64,000 nt of DNA from NCBI GenBank assembly GCA_004352715.1, contig SCFE01000034.1, forward strand, positions 555,100-619,099, read 5' to 3'. The number at the start of each line of letters is the position of its first letter. Positions within the stretch are counted from its first letter, which is position 1. The stretch is from Hofstenia miamia. Taxonomy: Eukaryota > Xenacoelomorpha > Acoela. The position numbers and the translations under genes were made by a program. Under the pieces are notes generated by a model that worked only from the letters and a program-made list of their open reading frames with translations, was not told the origin of the DNA and did no database searches. Shown here piece by piece: positions 62,501 through 63,147 of the stretch.

Positions 62501-63147
62501 GTTGTGGTGCCTCAATAGTTCAAAAAATGATCAAGTCACAAACTTCGAGAAATTGCGTTACTGAATATGACTACGGTGAAGATAGTGATTAAGCGGTAAA
62601 ATATTATTATAATTCTATGTATATTAATGCTTATTGAAATATACATAAAATCCTGTGTCTACAAAGGATTGTATTGCATATTGAAAATTTCTCAAAAAAT
62701 TTCTTGTTGATTGGTGGGGCAAATTTTTATTCCTGTGGTGTGGTGGGGATTTTTAGACATTTCTTGTGATTTGGCGTGGGGTTTGTCTCTGAAAATGTCA
62801 CCTCGCGACAAGCCAGTTAGTTACTGTATTTTAGTCATTTTTATTACATGTTTCTTAGAGTTGCTCTATTAATATCATAAGAAAACACTCTTCTAGGATG
62901 TGCTGAAAATTAGTGTTAGTCATTGATGTAAAGCTCACTGATATAATACTCTGATATGTCTTTAGCCTGACAGTCTTATATATTCTGAATACACTGAAGA
63001 ATTCACACCTGCAGGCTACTTTGCTATGGGATCTACGCAAAGCGCTGGTATCGATCCTGCAATGAATTTGATGTGGGTTGTGGGTGTGATAGCATCATGC
63101 ATATTCCTGATTGTTGGAATCATTCTGGGCATCTATGTTTATAGACG
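567..63147 (+). CDS. Lar: LAR-type receptor tyrosine phosphatase, ectodomain + TM (partial, spliced)
   Basis: This is the gene span; its exons are listed separately. In frame they give 3 Ig, 9 FN3, one juxtamembrane domain and one TM helix, about 1,360 codons. This is the layout of LAR/PTPRF-PTPRD-PTPRS, fly Lar and worm PTP-3, which are axon-guidance and synaptic-adhesion receptors with tandem cytoplasmic phosphatase domains. Three points favour LAR over other Ig/FN3 receptors: the Ig2-Ig3 linker RKVPPSFS (LAR RRVPPRFS), the order and number of domains, and the RPTP juxtamembrane motif LGDNGNYSGF before a WVVG-type TM segment. Every splice junction keeps phase, mostly phase 1. The signal peptide is upstream of the window and the phosphatase domains are downstream, so catalytic activity is inferred and not seen. 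Confidence 0.88.
3743..4740 (-). pseudogene. hAT-type transposase remnant, C-terminal half
   Basis: Read on the minus strand, three broken reading frames in order resemble the C-terminal half of a hAT transposase. The first (4734-4285) has a VTRWCETKF stretch and then LIEDATNCLQGNKYVFI, like the hAT 'pF..aT..LqG..y' block. The second (4257-3916) has NPTHLWWSYPKEF, like the start of the dimerisation domain. The third (3964-3743) has NTENRRSILPELEGFL, like the 'R..L.pe..e.ll' hAT end. Stops and frame changes between the pieces show it is dead. No terminal repeats were located, and the N-terminal BED finger was not found upstream (4741-5540). Confidence 0.5.
5184..5206. repeat. (TA)n microsatellite
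   Basis: This is an uninterrupted TA dinucleotide tract. Several other (TA)n tracts in the window abut Tc1/mariner-type insertions, but no element is recognisable beside this one. Confidence 0.95.
6007..6750. repeat. Dispersed repeat family B, longest copy (possible non-autonomous DNA transposon)
   Basis: It starts at cagtggcgcacccacaggg, which resembles the ends of many hAT-type non-autonomous elements, and ends near cctagctatgccccgc. The centre (about 6165-6415) aligns by eye with 46310-46560 on the same strand. The 3' part (about 6640-6720) aligns, inverted, with 61835-61905. Weaker similarity is seen near 30820-30900 and 11155-11200. The limits are approximate and no target duplication was confirmed. 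Confidence 0.45.
7240..7267. repeat. (TA)n microsatellite
   Basis: A perfect TA tract in the large intron. Confidence 0.95.
7555..7583. repeat. (TA)n microsatellite with one ambiguous base
   Basis: A TA tract preceded by a single n at 7555. The n probably marks a contig join or unresolved tract length. Confidence 0.9.
13850..14045 (+). repeat. Dispersed repeat family A, copy 1
   Basis: Blocks such as taatgccattattttcaatg and gaatttttttgaaat, followed by ggaataagtttttggaaaaa, recur in the same order at 50357-50702 and 49070-49465. The copies are diverged, so these are old insertions. Confidence 0.5.
14300..14322. repeat. (TA)n microsatellite
   Basis: A TA tract in the large intron, with no element recognised beside it. 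Confidence 0.95.
15033..15090. repeat. (TAA)n microsatellite, 5' flank of the R4/Dong-like element
   Basis: About 19 TAA/ATA units directly precede the non-LTR element. The same repeat resumes at its 3' end (17793-17821), as expected for an element targeted to TAA repeats. Confidence 0.95.
15093..15224 (+). repeat. Two tandem ~70-bp leader units of the R4/Dong-like element
   Basis: The motif agccttggttggcaacttcc occurs at 15111 and again at 15182, followed both times by a gtccaaaat block. The 5' end of the element is therefore a tandem repeat of about 71 bp. In non-LTR elements such repeats may be promoter units; that role is inference. Confidence 0.75.
15186..15872 (+). pseudogene. R4/Dong-like ORF, N-terminal part (Myb-like domain)
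   Basis: This open stretch of 228 codons contains HMWTDEQNRTAFECYRR and LEVTEQRLAGQVRKL, a Myb/SANT-like block seen at the N-terminus of R4/Dong proteins. An acidic and basic linker follows, then the pre-RT motif MKNWKAPGRDEVHGYW, where the WKAPG.D motif opens many reverse transcriptases. A frameshift near 15840 diverts the frame to VFMRD and a stop, while the true continuation lies in the next frame. The start at 15186 is only the first available one and may not be the real initiator. Confidence 0.7.
15836..16237 (+). pseudogene. R4/Dong-like reverse transcriptase, fingers region
   Basis: In the frame after the first shift the protein reads FTGVHERLAVALEE, then GCPDWMVVGRTFLIQKD, NFRPITCLPTMWKLLTS and LIQEEQKGCR. 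These are conserved RT motifs 0-2 of R2/R4-type elements. A second frameshift near 16120 gives a false stop after GCKISC, although the homologous sequence (QLLIDQAVVEN) continues in another frame to the gap. The catalytic Y/F-x-D-D box must lie in the unread gap. Confidence 0.75.
16238..17237. other. Assembly gap, 1000 N
   Basis: Exactly 1000 N lie inside the non-LTR element and hide the RT palm and thumb. The round size suggests an estimated gap rather than a measured one. Confidence 0.99.
17238..17759 (+). pseudogene. R4/Dong-like endonuclease C-terminus, frameshifted
   Basis: After the gap, DKWYEHKPQGVIENEKV and KILWDFNIQTSKVIEARR lead into ADIVVVDKEK and GTVIDIAVPKD. This is the restriction-like endonuclease core (PD..D-type nuclease) found C-terminally in R2/R4-clade proteins. 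Around 17510 the frame shifts; the expected continuation (DKYRELAEEIESLWKLKKV ... QKAALLGTARVLRKAL) runs in the next frame to a stop at 17757-17759. It was formerly one polypeptide with the RT region. Confidence 0.75.
17793..17821. repeat. (TAA)n, 3' flank of the R4/Dong-like element
   Basis: TAA units directly follow the element's 3' end, in the same register as the 5' flank. Confidence 0.95.
19022..19791 (+). mobile_element. Internally deleted Ty3/Gypsy LTR retrotransposon
   Basis: A block of about 55 bp around ttaaattatagttgtaaag occurs at 19029 and again at 19741, bracketing an integrase fragment. Just inside the left copy is tggcgcagtcagc (19111-19123), which resembles the tRNA primer-binding site that follows a 5' LTR in this group. 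The sequence then jumps straight to integrase, so gag, protease, RT and RNase H are missing. I read it as an LTR remnant, primer site, large deletion, integrase and start of the 3' LTR. The LTRs are short and diverged. Confidence 0.6.
19116..19735 (+). pseudogene. Ty3/Gypsy integrase fragment, frameshifted
   Basis: The fragment begins inside the catalytic core at ISILSDQGSQF and continues RTTPYHPKSNGFIERLHR. The second Asp and the Glu are separated by 35 residues, as in DD35E retroviral-type integrases. A frameshift near 19360 joins to FELLFGFTPTITSDW, the usual segment after the core. The C-terminal part ends in KFISKIRRN. The zinc-binding N-terminus and first catalytic Asp are absent. The copy cannot encode an active enzyme. 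Confidence 0.75.
19785..19826. repeat. (TA)n microsatellite
   Basis: A TA tract that interrupts the presumed 3' LTR of the Gypsy remnant. Confidence 0.95.
20260..20631 (+). other. Unrecognised coding-like patch, Cys-rich frame
   Basis: This stretch is visibly richer in G+C than its surroundings and has two overlapping open frames. One (20295-20480) reads GRCYPNGCPLCRECL and FCASPCGL, with Cys spacing C-x7-C-x4-C-x2-C-x2-C-x14-C-x3-C-x8-C. In the same phase, after two stops, a second open stretch runs to a good donor (CGTG|GTAAGT at 20631) through RRGNQYLNLRNEKRRTI. It could be an exon or pseudogene of an unrelated secreted protein, or part of an unidentified mobile element. No family is recognised. 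Confidence 0.3.
20968..20989. repeat. 22-bp perfect palindrome
   Basis: ttatataatga followed directly by its reverse complement, with no spacer. It is AT-rich and may have arisen by chance. Confidence 0.7.
22709..22788. repeat. Perfect 22-bp inverted repeat hairpin with 21-nt loop
   Basis: The left arm 22718-22739 (taatcttaaacttgggtatt...) is the exact reverse complement of 22761-22782, with a 21-nt loop between. Six further outer pairs form across a 3-nt bulge. An RNA from either strand would fold into a stem of about 28 bp. It could be a miniature palindromic element or a small-RNA precursor; no mature product can be called from sequence. Confidence 0.6.
23306..23334. repeat. (TA)n microsatellite
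   Basis: A TA tract in the large intron. Confidence 0.95.
24906..24937. repeat. Short hairpin, 14-bp stem and 4-nt loop
   Basis: ccatagccaacgat, loop gttt, then atcgttggctacgg: 13 of 14 positions pair. There is no T-run after it and no gene to assign it to. Confidence 0.6.
25714..25893 (+). CDS. Lar: LAR exon: Ig domain 2, first part
   Basis: The acceptor is tatctttag and the donor is G|GTAAGA; the exon is phase 1-1. The previous exon's C joins CT to give Pro. It shows HLFPTKDNPKVRV, comparable to the start of LAR Ig2 (FPTIDMGPQLKVV), then the B-strand Cys (MLHCPV) and core Trp (IQWYRND). It ends at YNVLENG, just before the E strand, where vertebrate LAR-RPTPs place mini-exon meA. Confidence 0.88.
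25894..26443 (+). other. Intron in Ig2, upstream of the micro-exon
   Basis: AT-rich sequence with no recognisable element. It ends in tttaacaatgcag, a plausible polypyrimidine tract and acceptor for the 21-nt exon. Confidence 0.6.
26444..26464 (+). CDS. Lar: LAR micro-exon in Ig2 (meA-like cassette, 21 nt)
   Basis: A 21-nt exon lies between aatgcag and GTAAGT. It is phase 1-1, so including or skipping it keeps the frame and adds seven residues (core YLWYPS) between LENG and TLQISKV. In vertebrate PTPRD, PTPRS and PTPRF, the alternatively spliced mini-exon meA enters Ig2 at the same place, before GALQIE, and tunes binding to synaptic partners. Position, size, phase and splice sites are seen in the sequence. 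Regulated inclusion, and homology rather than convergence, are inferred. Confidence 0.65.
26465..26873 (+). other. Intron downstream of the micro-exon
   Basis: It begins GTAAGT and ends gaattgtttag. No embedded element was recognised. Confidence 0.6.
26874..26984 (+). CDS. Lar: LAR exon: Ig domain 2, second part
   Basis: Phase 1-1. It supplies the E-F-G strands TLQISKVRSSDSGRYSC, with the classical D-x-G-x-Y-x-C signature, followed by SRTNQVGTTLSDDFQVYTK. Vertebrate LAR reads ALQIEQSEESDQGKYEC here. The donor is G|GTACTC. Only 53 nt separate it from the Ig3 exon, leaving no room for an meB-like mini-exon at the Ig2-Ig3 junction. Confidence 0.9.
27038..27209 (+). CDS. Lar: LAR exon: Ig domain 3, first part
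   Basis: The acceptor is aatttttttag and the donor is AC|GTAAGT, phase 1 to 2. RKVPPSFSKRP and VIPGSKLNITCSANGKPKP align well with the LAR Ig3 start (RRVPPRFS, MPGGSVNITC). The B-strand Cys is present. The usual core Trp position is Phe (VVQFLNL), a departure from most Ig domains that suggests relaxed packing or lineage-specific change. Confidence 0.9.
27210..27537 (+). other. Short intron within Ig3
   Basis: It runs from GTAAGT to tacatttag. Nothing else recognised. Confidence 0.6.
27538..27644 (+). CDS. Lar: LAR exon: Ig domain 3, second part
   Basis: Phase 2 to 1. It shows the F-strand Cys in MHLACIAKNEDDEQ, with His-Leu-Ala replacing the common Tyr-x-Cys, and ends MYNFTISLK before FN3-1. 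LAR has NYTCVAMSTLG here. The donor GTCAGT is slightly weak but keeps the frame with the next exon. Confidence 0.82.
28235..29080 (-). mobile_element. Tc1-like transposon remnant, internally deleted
   Basis: On the minus strand, 29080-28721 encodes the paired-type N-terminal DNA-binding region (KGYTAISKCPDIPRSNVRS, then KSKLSPIQKRK). It is followed by NIIPTVKHG near 28660-28630 and then jumps to KPTNLKELEEF (about 28570) and PVDKCNNLIVNY (about 28520-28490), the usual C-terminus. The first catalytic Asp and the block between PTVKHG and the C-terminus are lost. The end at 28235 (cagtttagcccgaaattatt), preceded by TA, looks like a Tc1 terminal repeat; its partner was not found. Confidence 0.7.
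29869..30112. repeat. 115-bp direct duplication flanking an N gap
   Basis: 29869-29983 and 29998-30112 are the same sequence with one visible mismatch (ctataaaaaa versus ctattaaaaa). They are separated by 14 N at 29984-29997. The pattern fits two contig ends that overlap but were not merged. Confidence 0.85.
30174..30290 (+). CDS. Lar: LAR exon: FN3-1, first half
   Basis: The acceptor is aacattttag and the donor is G|GTAAGC, phase 1-1. It reads CPLRPTEVTVSDILSSSAR with the FN3 core Trp in VRWKEFG. The Pro-rich start and B-strand match the beginning of an FN3 domain after Ig3. The Pro-rich A strand is shorter than in LAR. Confidence 0.8.
30291..30964 (+). other. Intron within FN3-1
   Basis: About 30820-30900 weakly resembles dispersed repeat family B (compare cgagttatgagtgtttaaaa with 46670-46690). 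Nothing else recognised. Confidence 0.4.
30965..31114 (+). CDS. Lar: LAR exon: FN3-1, second half
   Basis: Phase 1-1, donor A|GTGAGT. SSEFQLSDLDPFTTYIVRI carries the FN3 signature L..L.P.T.Y...V (here the Tyr corner is TTYIVRI). The exon ends SDPVKFTTAEG, the usual G strand. Confidence 0.85.
31115..32113 (+). other. Intron between FN3-1 and FN3-2
   Basis: AT-rich, nothing recognisable. It ends tatgtttag. Confidence 0.6.
32114..32207 (+). CDS. Lar: LAR exon: FN3-2, first half
   Basis: Phase 1 to 2. PSAPRNLTGRVIGSIVV corresponds to LAR SSAPRDVQARMLSSTTI, and KPNGIIT to PNGQIQGY. The core Trp is replaced (LRFYAP). The donor is GTTCGT, weak but required: reading on reaches a stop within eight codons, and the phase-2 split codon matches the next exon exactly (AC+T gives Thr). 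Confidence 0.8.
32208..33635 (+). other. Intron within FN3-2
   Basis: Around 32540-32640 lies ttccgtaccgatttagccga followed by tttcgatgaaatttacgcca, which has the look of a dispersed mobile-element end, but no partner copy was found in this window. The remainder is unremarkable. Confidence 0.4.
33636..33826 (+). CDS. Lar: LAR exon: FN3-2, second half
   Basis: Phase 2 to 1. HYRLRYKRMEDNKHQW is the C strand (LAR GYRVYYTMDPTQHVNNW). LTGLVENAIYDVIVYAVNS is the Tyr-corner region, and GYGDASNQLRIKFSDG is the G strand. The donor is G|GTATGC. Confidence 0.9.
34759..34790. repeat. (TA)n microsatellite at a gap edge
   Basis: The tract runs into the N gap beginning at 34791. Confidence 0.95.
34791..34932. 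other. Assembly gap, 142 N
   Basis: The gap lies between a (TA)n tract and the tail of a MITE copy, so a further repeat unit is probably missing or collapsed here. Confidence 0.98.
34933..34978 (+). mobile_element. Truncated MITE copy (right end only)
   Basis: gtgtccagactttatgacca and the following ccctttatatatacacatgt match the right end of the complete copy ending at 35223, offset by 263 bp. The left part is lost in the N gap. Confidence 0.75.
34979..35008. repeat. (TA)n microsatellite between MITE copies
   Basis: A TA tract into which the second MITE copy is set. Confidence 0.95.
35009..35223. mobile_element. Tc1/mariner-type MITE, ~215 bp
   Basis: The left end gggcgtccgtaaactctgga and the reverse complement of the right end (agggtggtcataaagtctgg) form imperfect terminal inverted repeats sharing GGG-G....TAAA..CTGGAC. 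Both ends are bordered by TA-rich sequence, consistent with TA target sites. The interior has no ORF, so the element is non-autonomous and would rely on a Tc1/mariner transposase. Confidence 0.7.
35239..35268. repeat. (TA)n microsatellite
   Basis: A TA tract right of the complete MITE, grading into degenerate TATG/TA sequence. Confidence 0.95.
35572..35593. repeat. 22-bp perfect palindrome
   Basis: ttgcatgtaca is followed directly by its reverse complement (tgtacatgcaa). The GCATGTACATGC core is alternating purine-pyrimidine. It might be a dimeric factor site; no evidence ties it to regulation. Confidence 0.7.
36102..36398 (+). CDS. Lar: LAR exon: FN3-3, complete domain
   Basis: A whole FN3 domain in one 297-nt phase 1-1 exon. 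It shows DAKAISPHSIRVVWKKP with the core Trp, FEVKVVKL as the C strand, IPNLEPNTDYGVSIVIYD as the L.P.T.Y corner, and ESEVVSVRTAEA as the G strand. Acceptor aatactttag, donor G|GTAAAA. Skipping it would delete exactly one domain in frame. Confidence 0.9.
36840..36881. repeat. (TA)n microsatellite, insertion site of mariner-like element
   Basis: The tract directly abuts the left terminal repeat. The TA target dinucleotide is taken from it. Confidence 0.95.
36882..38161 (-). mobile_element. Mariner-like (IS630-Tc1 superfamily) transposon, 1280 bp, dead transposase
   Basis: Perfect 30-bp terminal inverted repeats (cagggcgtttcataattcac... at 36882, its complement ending at 38161) are flanked by TA. 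The ends suggest a recently mobilised copy, possibly moved in trans, because the transposase inside is full of stops. The orientation is minus. Confidence 0.9.
37001..38009 (-). pseudogene. Mariner-like transposase pseudogene
   Basis: From ATG at 38009 the protein starts MADQSSYTIECRVL and continues RAMKTKLLERFECEPSD, a helix-turn-helix start, then meets several stops. Downstream are IFFSDEFAFYSEGKESQ (first Asp), PPTVMAWAAMSAKYLMEPFF, FIEGSVTADSYIQLLHTQF and, near 37170-37120, WPPRIPDISSYDNELWG, in which the third acidic residue is Asp as in mariner/maT-type enzymes. The end near 37001 reads AYVPVSVLRSINVY. The middle (about 37240-37290) around the second Asp is not clearly readable. Confidence 0.75.
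38651..38681. repeat. (TA)n microsatellite
   Basis: A TA tract within the FN3-3/FN3-4 intron. Confidence 0.95.
39200..39535 (+). CDS. Lar: LAR exon: FN3-4, complete domain
   Basis: A 336-nt phase 1-1 exon with a complete but long FN3 domain. It shows APDYPPIITYHEKVASTM, GANGKITCYTIYYKLLS (LAR has NG.I..Y.I.Y), an insertion rich in Pro and Lys, then LKGLKPWSWYAVWMSANTS. The B-strand Trp is Tyr here (AFSYDQP). The Tyr corner carries Trp-Ser-Trp-Tyr, comparable with LAR LEKWTEY in FN3-4. Donor G|GTAAGC. Confidence 0.9.
39536..40528 (+). other. Intron between FN3-4 and FN3-5
   Basis: AT-rich, with no recognisable element. It ends gtctttctag. Confidence 0.6.
40529..40656 (+). CDS. Lar: LAR exon: FN3-5, first half
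   Basis: Phase 1 to 0. VPMAPPSHIMLKAINATAI has the LAR-like VP..PP start, and IKWKNPKESELRGLLIG holds the core Trp. The exon ends TQIVYK at donor GTATTT. LAR FN3-5 has a comparable GPPRKVEVEAVNSTSV block. Confidence 0.88.
40657..43325 (+). other. Intron within FN3-5
   Basis: AT-rich, 2.7 kb, with a C-run (cccccccc) at about 41601-41608. No mobile element or RNA gene is recognised. Confidence 0.55.
43326..43509 (+). CDS. Lar: LAR exon: FN3-5, second half
   Basis: Phase 0 to 1, acceptor ttgttttag, donor G|GTATGA. FTLGNLIAETKYAVFLRSR is the Tyr corner, then TSKGFSPDSEVKYVKTTAK, matching LAR T.KG.G..S....TT. The vertebrate meC mini-exon lies in FN3-5; no equivalent was found in the intron before this exon. 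Confidence 0.9.
43510..45344 (+). other. Intron between FN3-5 and FN3-6
   Basis: It contains a hAT-like fragment at about 44240-45090; the rest is AT-rich and unremarkable. Confidence 0.55.
44640..45090 (+). pseudogene. hAT-superfamily transposase-like fragment
   Basis: The open stretch 44644-44910 reads LDPNYFLHLTMNESNVILAF followed by FLNLGTCSIQLVHTAFRPD. This resembles the conserved 'hLsMDGPNVN...l.diGSCgLH.vH.AF' block of hAT-derived proteins common in animal genomes. About 45020-45085 (VDAKWNNVTEYFLKFLP) could be the next block. Upstream (44240-44640) there is less AT bias and short open pieces, possibly the same protein in other frames. It is broken by stops. The match is by pattern and remains provisional. 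Confidence 0.45.
45345..45641 (+). CDS. Lar: LAR exon: FN3-6, complete domain
   Basis: A 297-nt phase 1-1 exon with acceptor tatgtttag and donor T|GTAAGT. PTAPEYFEGGFSRAKQLVH and LQWEKPSDWHSSNKTKW are the A-C strands. YRLTYKDTEGRD follows, then FTLSRLIPSTLYKFELRAMN and EHGVGEPRFVDMRVEMG. LAR has NKVGFGEE here, close to EHGVGEP. It lacks an intron, unlike FN3-5. Confidence 0.9.
45816..46103 (+). CDS. Lar: LAR exon: FN3-7, complete domain
   Basis: A 288-nt phase 1-1 exon after a short 174-nt intron. It shows PGKPLNPRVYILSYRKVLF, KWNPPPPPYTNLINSYEIR, then EALKPGLTYNFEVAACNA and LGCGEFTDAQPITTMKKG. The core Trp and the L.P...Y corner are intact. The donor is GTTCGA, weak; reading through stops after ten more codons (at 46136), so splicing is required. 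Confidence 0.88.
46104..47237 (+). other. Intron before the 48-nt cassette exon; holds repeat family B
   Basis: 46310-46560 matches repeat family B (6165-6415). The open frame 46317-46700 lies on this repeat and is not considered a gene. The rest is AT-rich. It ends tatcattttag. Confidence 0.5.
46310..46690 (+). repeat. Dispersed repeat family B, copy 2
   Basis: Shared blocks with 6165-6480 include gaacacatctatgtg (gacacaactatgtg at 6173), cctgaagtcc/gctgaagtac, caaataatgag/cagataatgag and ttatcttgtagtattttcag/ttatcttgtagtgttttcag. Their order and spacing are conserved. Confidence 0.65.
47238..47285 (+). CDS. Lar: LAR cassette exon between FN3-7 and FN3-8 (48 nt, predicted)
   Basis: An open 48-nt segment lies between tatcattttag and GTAAGT, a stronger donor than its neighbours have. 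It is phase 1-1, so it can be included or skipped. It would add 16 residues (core FLMSTSGRAYYYASY) in the linker between FN3-7 and FN3-8. The insert is rich in Tyr, Ser and Gly, a flexible linker type. I know no counterpart at this position in vertebrate LAR proteins. It could still be a chance ORF with good splice sites. Confidence 0.5.
47286..47719 (+). other. Intron before FN3-8
   Basis: AT-rich, nothing recognised. It ends taacttttag. Confidence 0.6.
47720..47878 (+). CDS. Lar: LAR exon: FN3-8, first half
   Basis: Phase 1-1. SDQAPRDVKAVLNGKSIVV and TWKKPTLGDPFKYIVYYTN give the A-C strands with the core Trp. The exon ends NNKTVG at donor G|GTAACG. LAR membrane-proximal domains have a comparable reduced form (F.V..V...SVLLSW..P). 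Confidence 0.88.
47879..48263 (+). other. Intron within FN3-8
   Basis: AT-rich, no element recognised. Two acceptor-like sites lie close together (gttttag at 48240 and cattttag at 48263); only the second keeps phase. Confidence 0.55.
48264..48493 (+). CDS. Lar: LAR exon: end of FN3-8 fused to start of FN3-9
   Basis: Phase 1 to 0, donor GTAAGT. GSLTTILSNLKFKTTYAIK and VQSVVDSTVDALSPVVLQT finish FN3-8. Then SGGSIYGFKIIVNNINNDS and VLISWPKPSSYQKVSFYS begin FN3-9. The domain boundary lacks the phase-1 intron present at the other FN3 boundaries, consistent with intron loss. Confidence 0.88.
48648..48828 (+). CDS. Lar: LAR exon: FN3-9, second half
   Basis: Phase 0 to 1, acceptor gtaattttag, donor G|GTGAGT. 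IGYYNLRNGLSKYINSI is the C strand, YIEDLKPNTKYRIILKE the Tyr corner (LAR VNLKPEKSYSFVLTN) and SVETDVLTKYQ the G strand. It closes the ninth and last canonical FN3 domain. Confidence 0.88.
49070..49465 (+). repeat. Dispersed repeat family A, copy 2
   Basis: The stretch ccccaataagcgtttggaaa ... gtcaccaattctcaataaaa ... aaataatcgaatgtttaatg aligns in order with 50581-50700. The 5' gatgccattattat block matches 50357. Confidence 0.65.
50357..50702 (+). repeat. Dispersed repeat family A, copy 3
   Basis: It shares ccccaataacggttggaaaa, atcaccaactctcattaaga and taataatcaaatgtttagta with copy 2 and the gatgccatcattgtttttga block with copies 1 and 2. Copies 2 and 3 lie about 1.2 kb apart in the same orientation. 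Confidence 0.65.
53948..54117 (+). CDS. Lar: LAR exon: juxtamembrane domain, first part
   Basis: Phase 1 to 0, acceptor aaatttag, donor ACT|GTAAGT. VPYPISPPEITQLKSPRK, TRITFGSLSNILVPNHM and IFVIAARESVRSCRHIP correspond to the LAR block in which a short strand (MITVQLPEV) leads to a hydrophobic strand (YYIIIVPL). Vertebrate LAR has a long basic loop with an RKRR-type furin site after this; no R-x-K/R-R is seen here. Confidence 0.7.
54118..55597 (+). other. Intron within the juxtamembrane domain
   Basis: AT-rich, nothing recognised. It ends atattttag. Confidence 0.6.
55598..55795 (+). CDS. Lar: LAR exon: juxtamembrane RPTP domain, conserved part
   Basis: Phase 0-0, donor GAA|GTAAGT. CKVLAAFVDQLPSFLDLGD and NGNYSGFINHQLTAPRYSI align with LAR KPYIAAHFDVLPTEFTLGD and KHYGGFTNKQLQSGQEY. 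This GD-x-x-x-Y-x-G-F pattern before the membrane is a hallmark of receptor tyrosine phosphatases and the main evidence that the gene is an RPTP rather than another Ig/FN3 receptor. Confidence 0.88.
55918..57668. repeat. 875-bp tandem duplication around one n (probable assembly artefact)
   Basis: 55918-56792 and 56794-57668 appear identical base for base, offset 876, with a single n at 56793. Identity over AT-rich intron DNA and the n at the exact junction point to two overlapping contig ends placed side by side. A very recent true duplication is the alternative. Confidence 0.85.
57547..57684 (+). CDS. Candidate alternative 3'-terminal exon (secreted isoform?)
   Basis: After acceptor cctttaatag a phase-0 open stretch of 45 codons runs to TGA: YKEVVSNIGRVHESLRH, then LNYDGEPEIKMVRIRPQ and TSRARKFY-stop. 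The upstream exon (55598-55795) ends phase 0, so joining them would end the protein before the TM helix. The codon and base composition is less AT-rich than the flanking intron. The peptide is not recognised and no poly(A) signal was confirmed, so it may instead be an old mobile-element fragment. A partial identical copy sits at 56671-56792. Confidence 0.25.
   Translation, partial: YKEVVSNIGRVHESLRHTLNYDGEPEIKMVRIRPQAKTSRARKFY
57767..57782 (+). CDS. Lar: Candidate 16-nt LAR micro-exon (juxtamembrane to TM)
   Basis: The juxtamembrane exon ends phase 0 but the TM exon begins phase 1, so an exon of 3n+1 nt is needed between them. 57767-57782 (aaaatgctaaaattca) lies between ctgttttgctag and GTCAGT, is 16 nt long and gives KMLKF plus the first base of Ser. 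LAR has ESKMYATS at this place. The site fits the frame, but such a short match can arise by chance. Confidence 0.3.
58389..58414. repeat. (TA)n microsatellite
   Basis: A TA tract, with no element recognised beside it. Confidence 0.95.
59492..59523. repeat. (TA)n microsatellite beside the Tc1 element
   Basis: A TA tract ending 7 bp before the left end of the complete Tc1 transposon. Confidence 0.95.
59531..60819 (-). mobile_element. Complete Tc1-like transposon, 1289 bp
   Basis: 24-bp identical terminal inverted repeats (gttggctgcaaaaaaaatga...) are bordered by TA on each side (59529-59530, 60820-60821), the target duplication of this superfamily. It encodes one uninterrupted transposase on the minus strand. 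Intact ends and ORF indicate a young and possibly active copy. Confidence 0.95.
59649..60629 (-). CDS. Tc1-family DD34E transposase, intact
   Basis: 326 codons from ATG at 60629; the in-frame METLEQLENAF at 60590 (residue 14) is a likelier start. It cuts and pastes the surrounding element at TA sites. Residues 17-110 form two helix-turn-helix units, with the AT-hook-like GSGRPRK at 52-58. The catalytic triad is Asp146 (WITDECVF), Asp230 (LQQDGATPHTS) and Glu265 (WPPSSADLSPIENVW). The spacing of 34 residues between the last two defines DD34E. The length is close to other Tc1 transposases (about 340). No stop or frameshift is present. It lies antisense to the host gene inside an intron. Confidence 0.95.
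   Translation of the reverse strand: MFCFAKFLLDFFGMETLEQLENAFATSQISRSTYFRKLKKIRQGESLKRRKGSGRPRKIIGKFIQKTVAIALKNPYISGKKIANRLQTEADISVHETTVQRTLKKSGVTKIGRKNRLLITKEHQEKRLNFVKDWKDYTFEDVWITDECVFQLHRNKVQVWSSKKCPRPTKAVPKFDQKIMVWGALSYRGFYLKILDGKATIDSQRYCQIIAEFMPYADALYDDGWILQQDGATPHTSAKTKNWFSENNIQFLQWPPSSADLSPIENVWQILKNDVEKKNPKNISDLKEKIQESQHILTSEMKSNLMKSVSVRLNEVISTGGKQIRL
61835..61965 (-). repeat. Dispersed repeat family B, inverted fragment
   Basis: aataaaccctaaaatgcatt and tttcaatttttttattta, read in reverse complement, match 6640-6720. The far end (cttgcgtaagccactgc) mirrors the cagtggcgca start of the family at 6007. Confidence 0.5.
63015..63147 (+). CDS. Lar: LAR exon: transmembrane segment
   Basis: The acceptor is cacacctgcag and the donor is CG|GTAAGG; phase 1 to 2. 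FAMGSTQSAGIDPAMNLM precedes the hydrophobic helix WVVGVIASCIFLIVGIIL and the stop-transfer YVYRR. Vertebrate LAR has IWVVGPVLAVVFI followed by a YKRK stop-transfer here, the same WVVG entry. The split Arg codon continues in an exon beyond 64000, where the cytoplasmic phosphatase domains are expected. Confidence 0.85.

Larger units (their letters stand above)
55796..63014 (+). other. Intron(s) between the juxtamembrane and TM exons (7.2 kb)
   Basis: It contains an 875-bp duplication (55918-57668), a candidate terminal exon (57547-57684), a candidate 16-nt micro-exon (57767-57782), a complete Tc1 element (59531-60819) and an inverted family B fragment (61835-61965). Elsewhere (57783-59491, 60820-61834, 61966-63014) nothing is recognised. 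Confidence 0.55.
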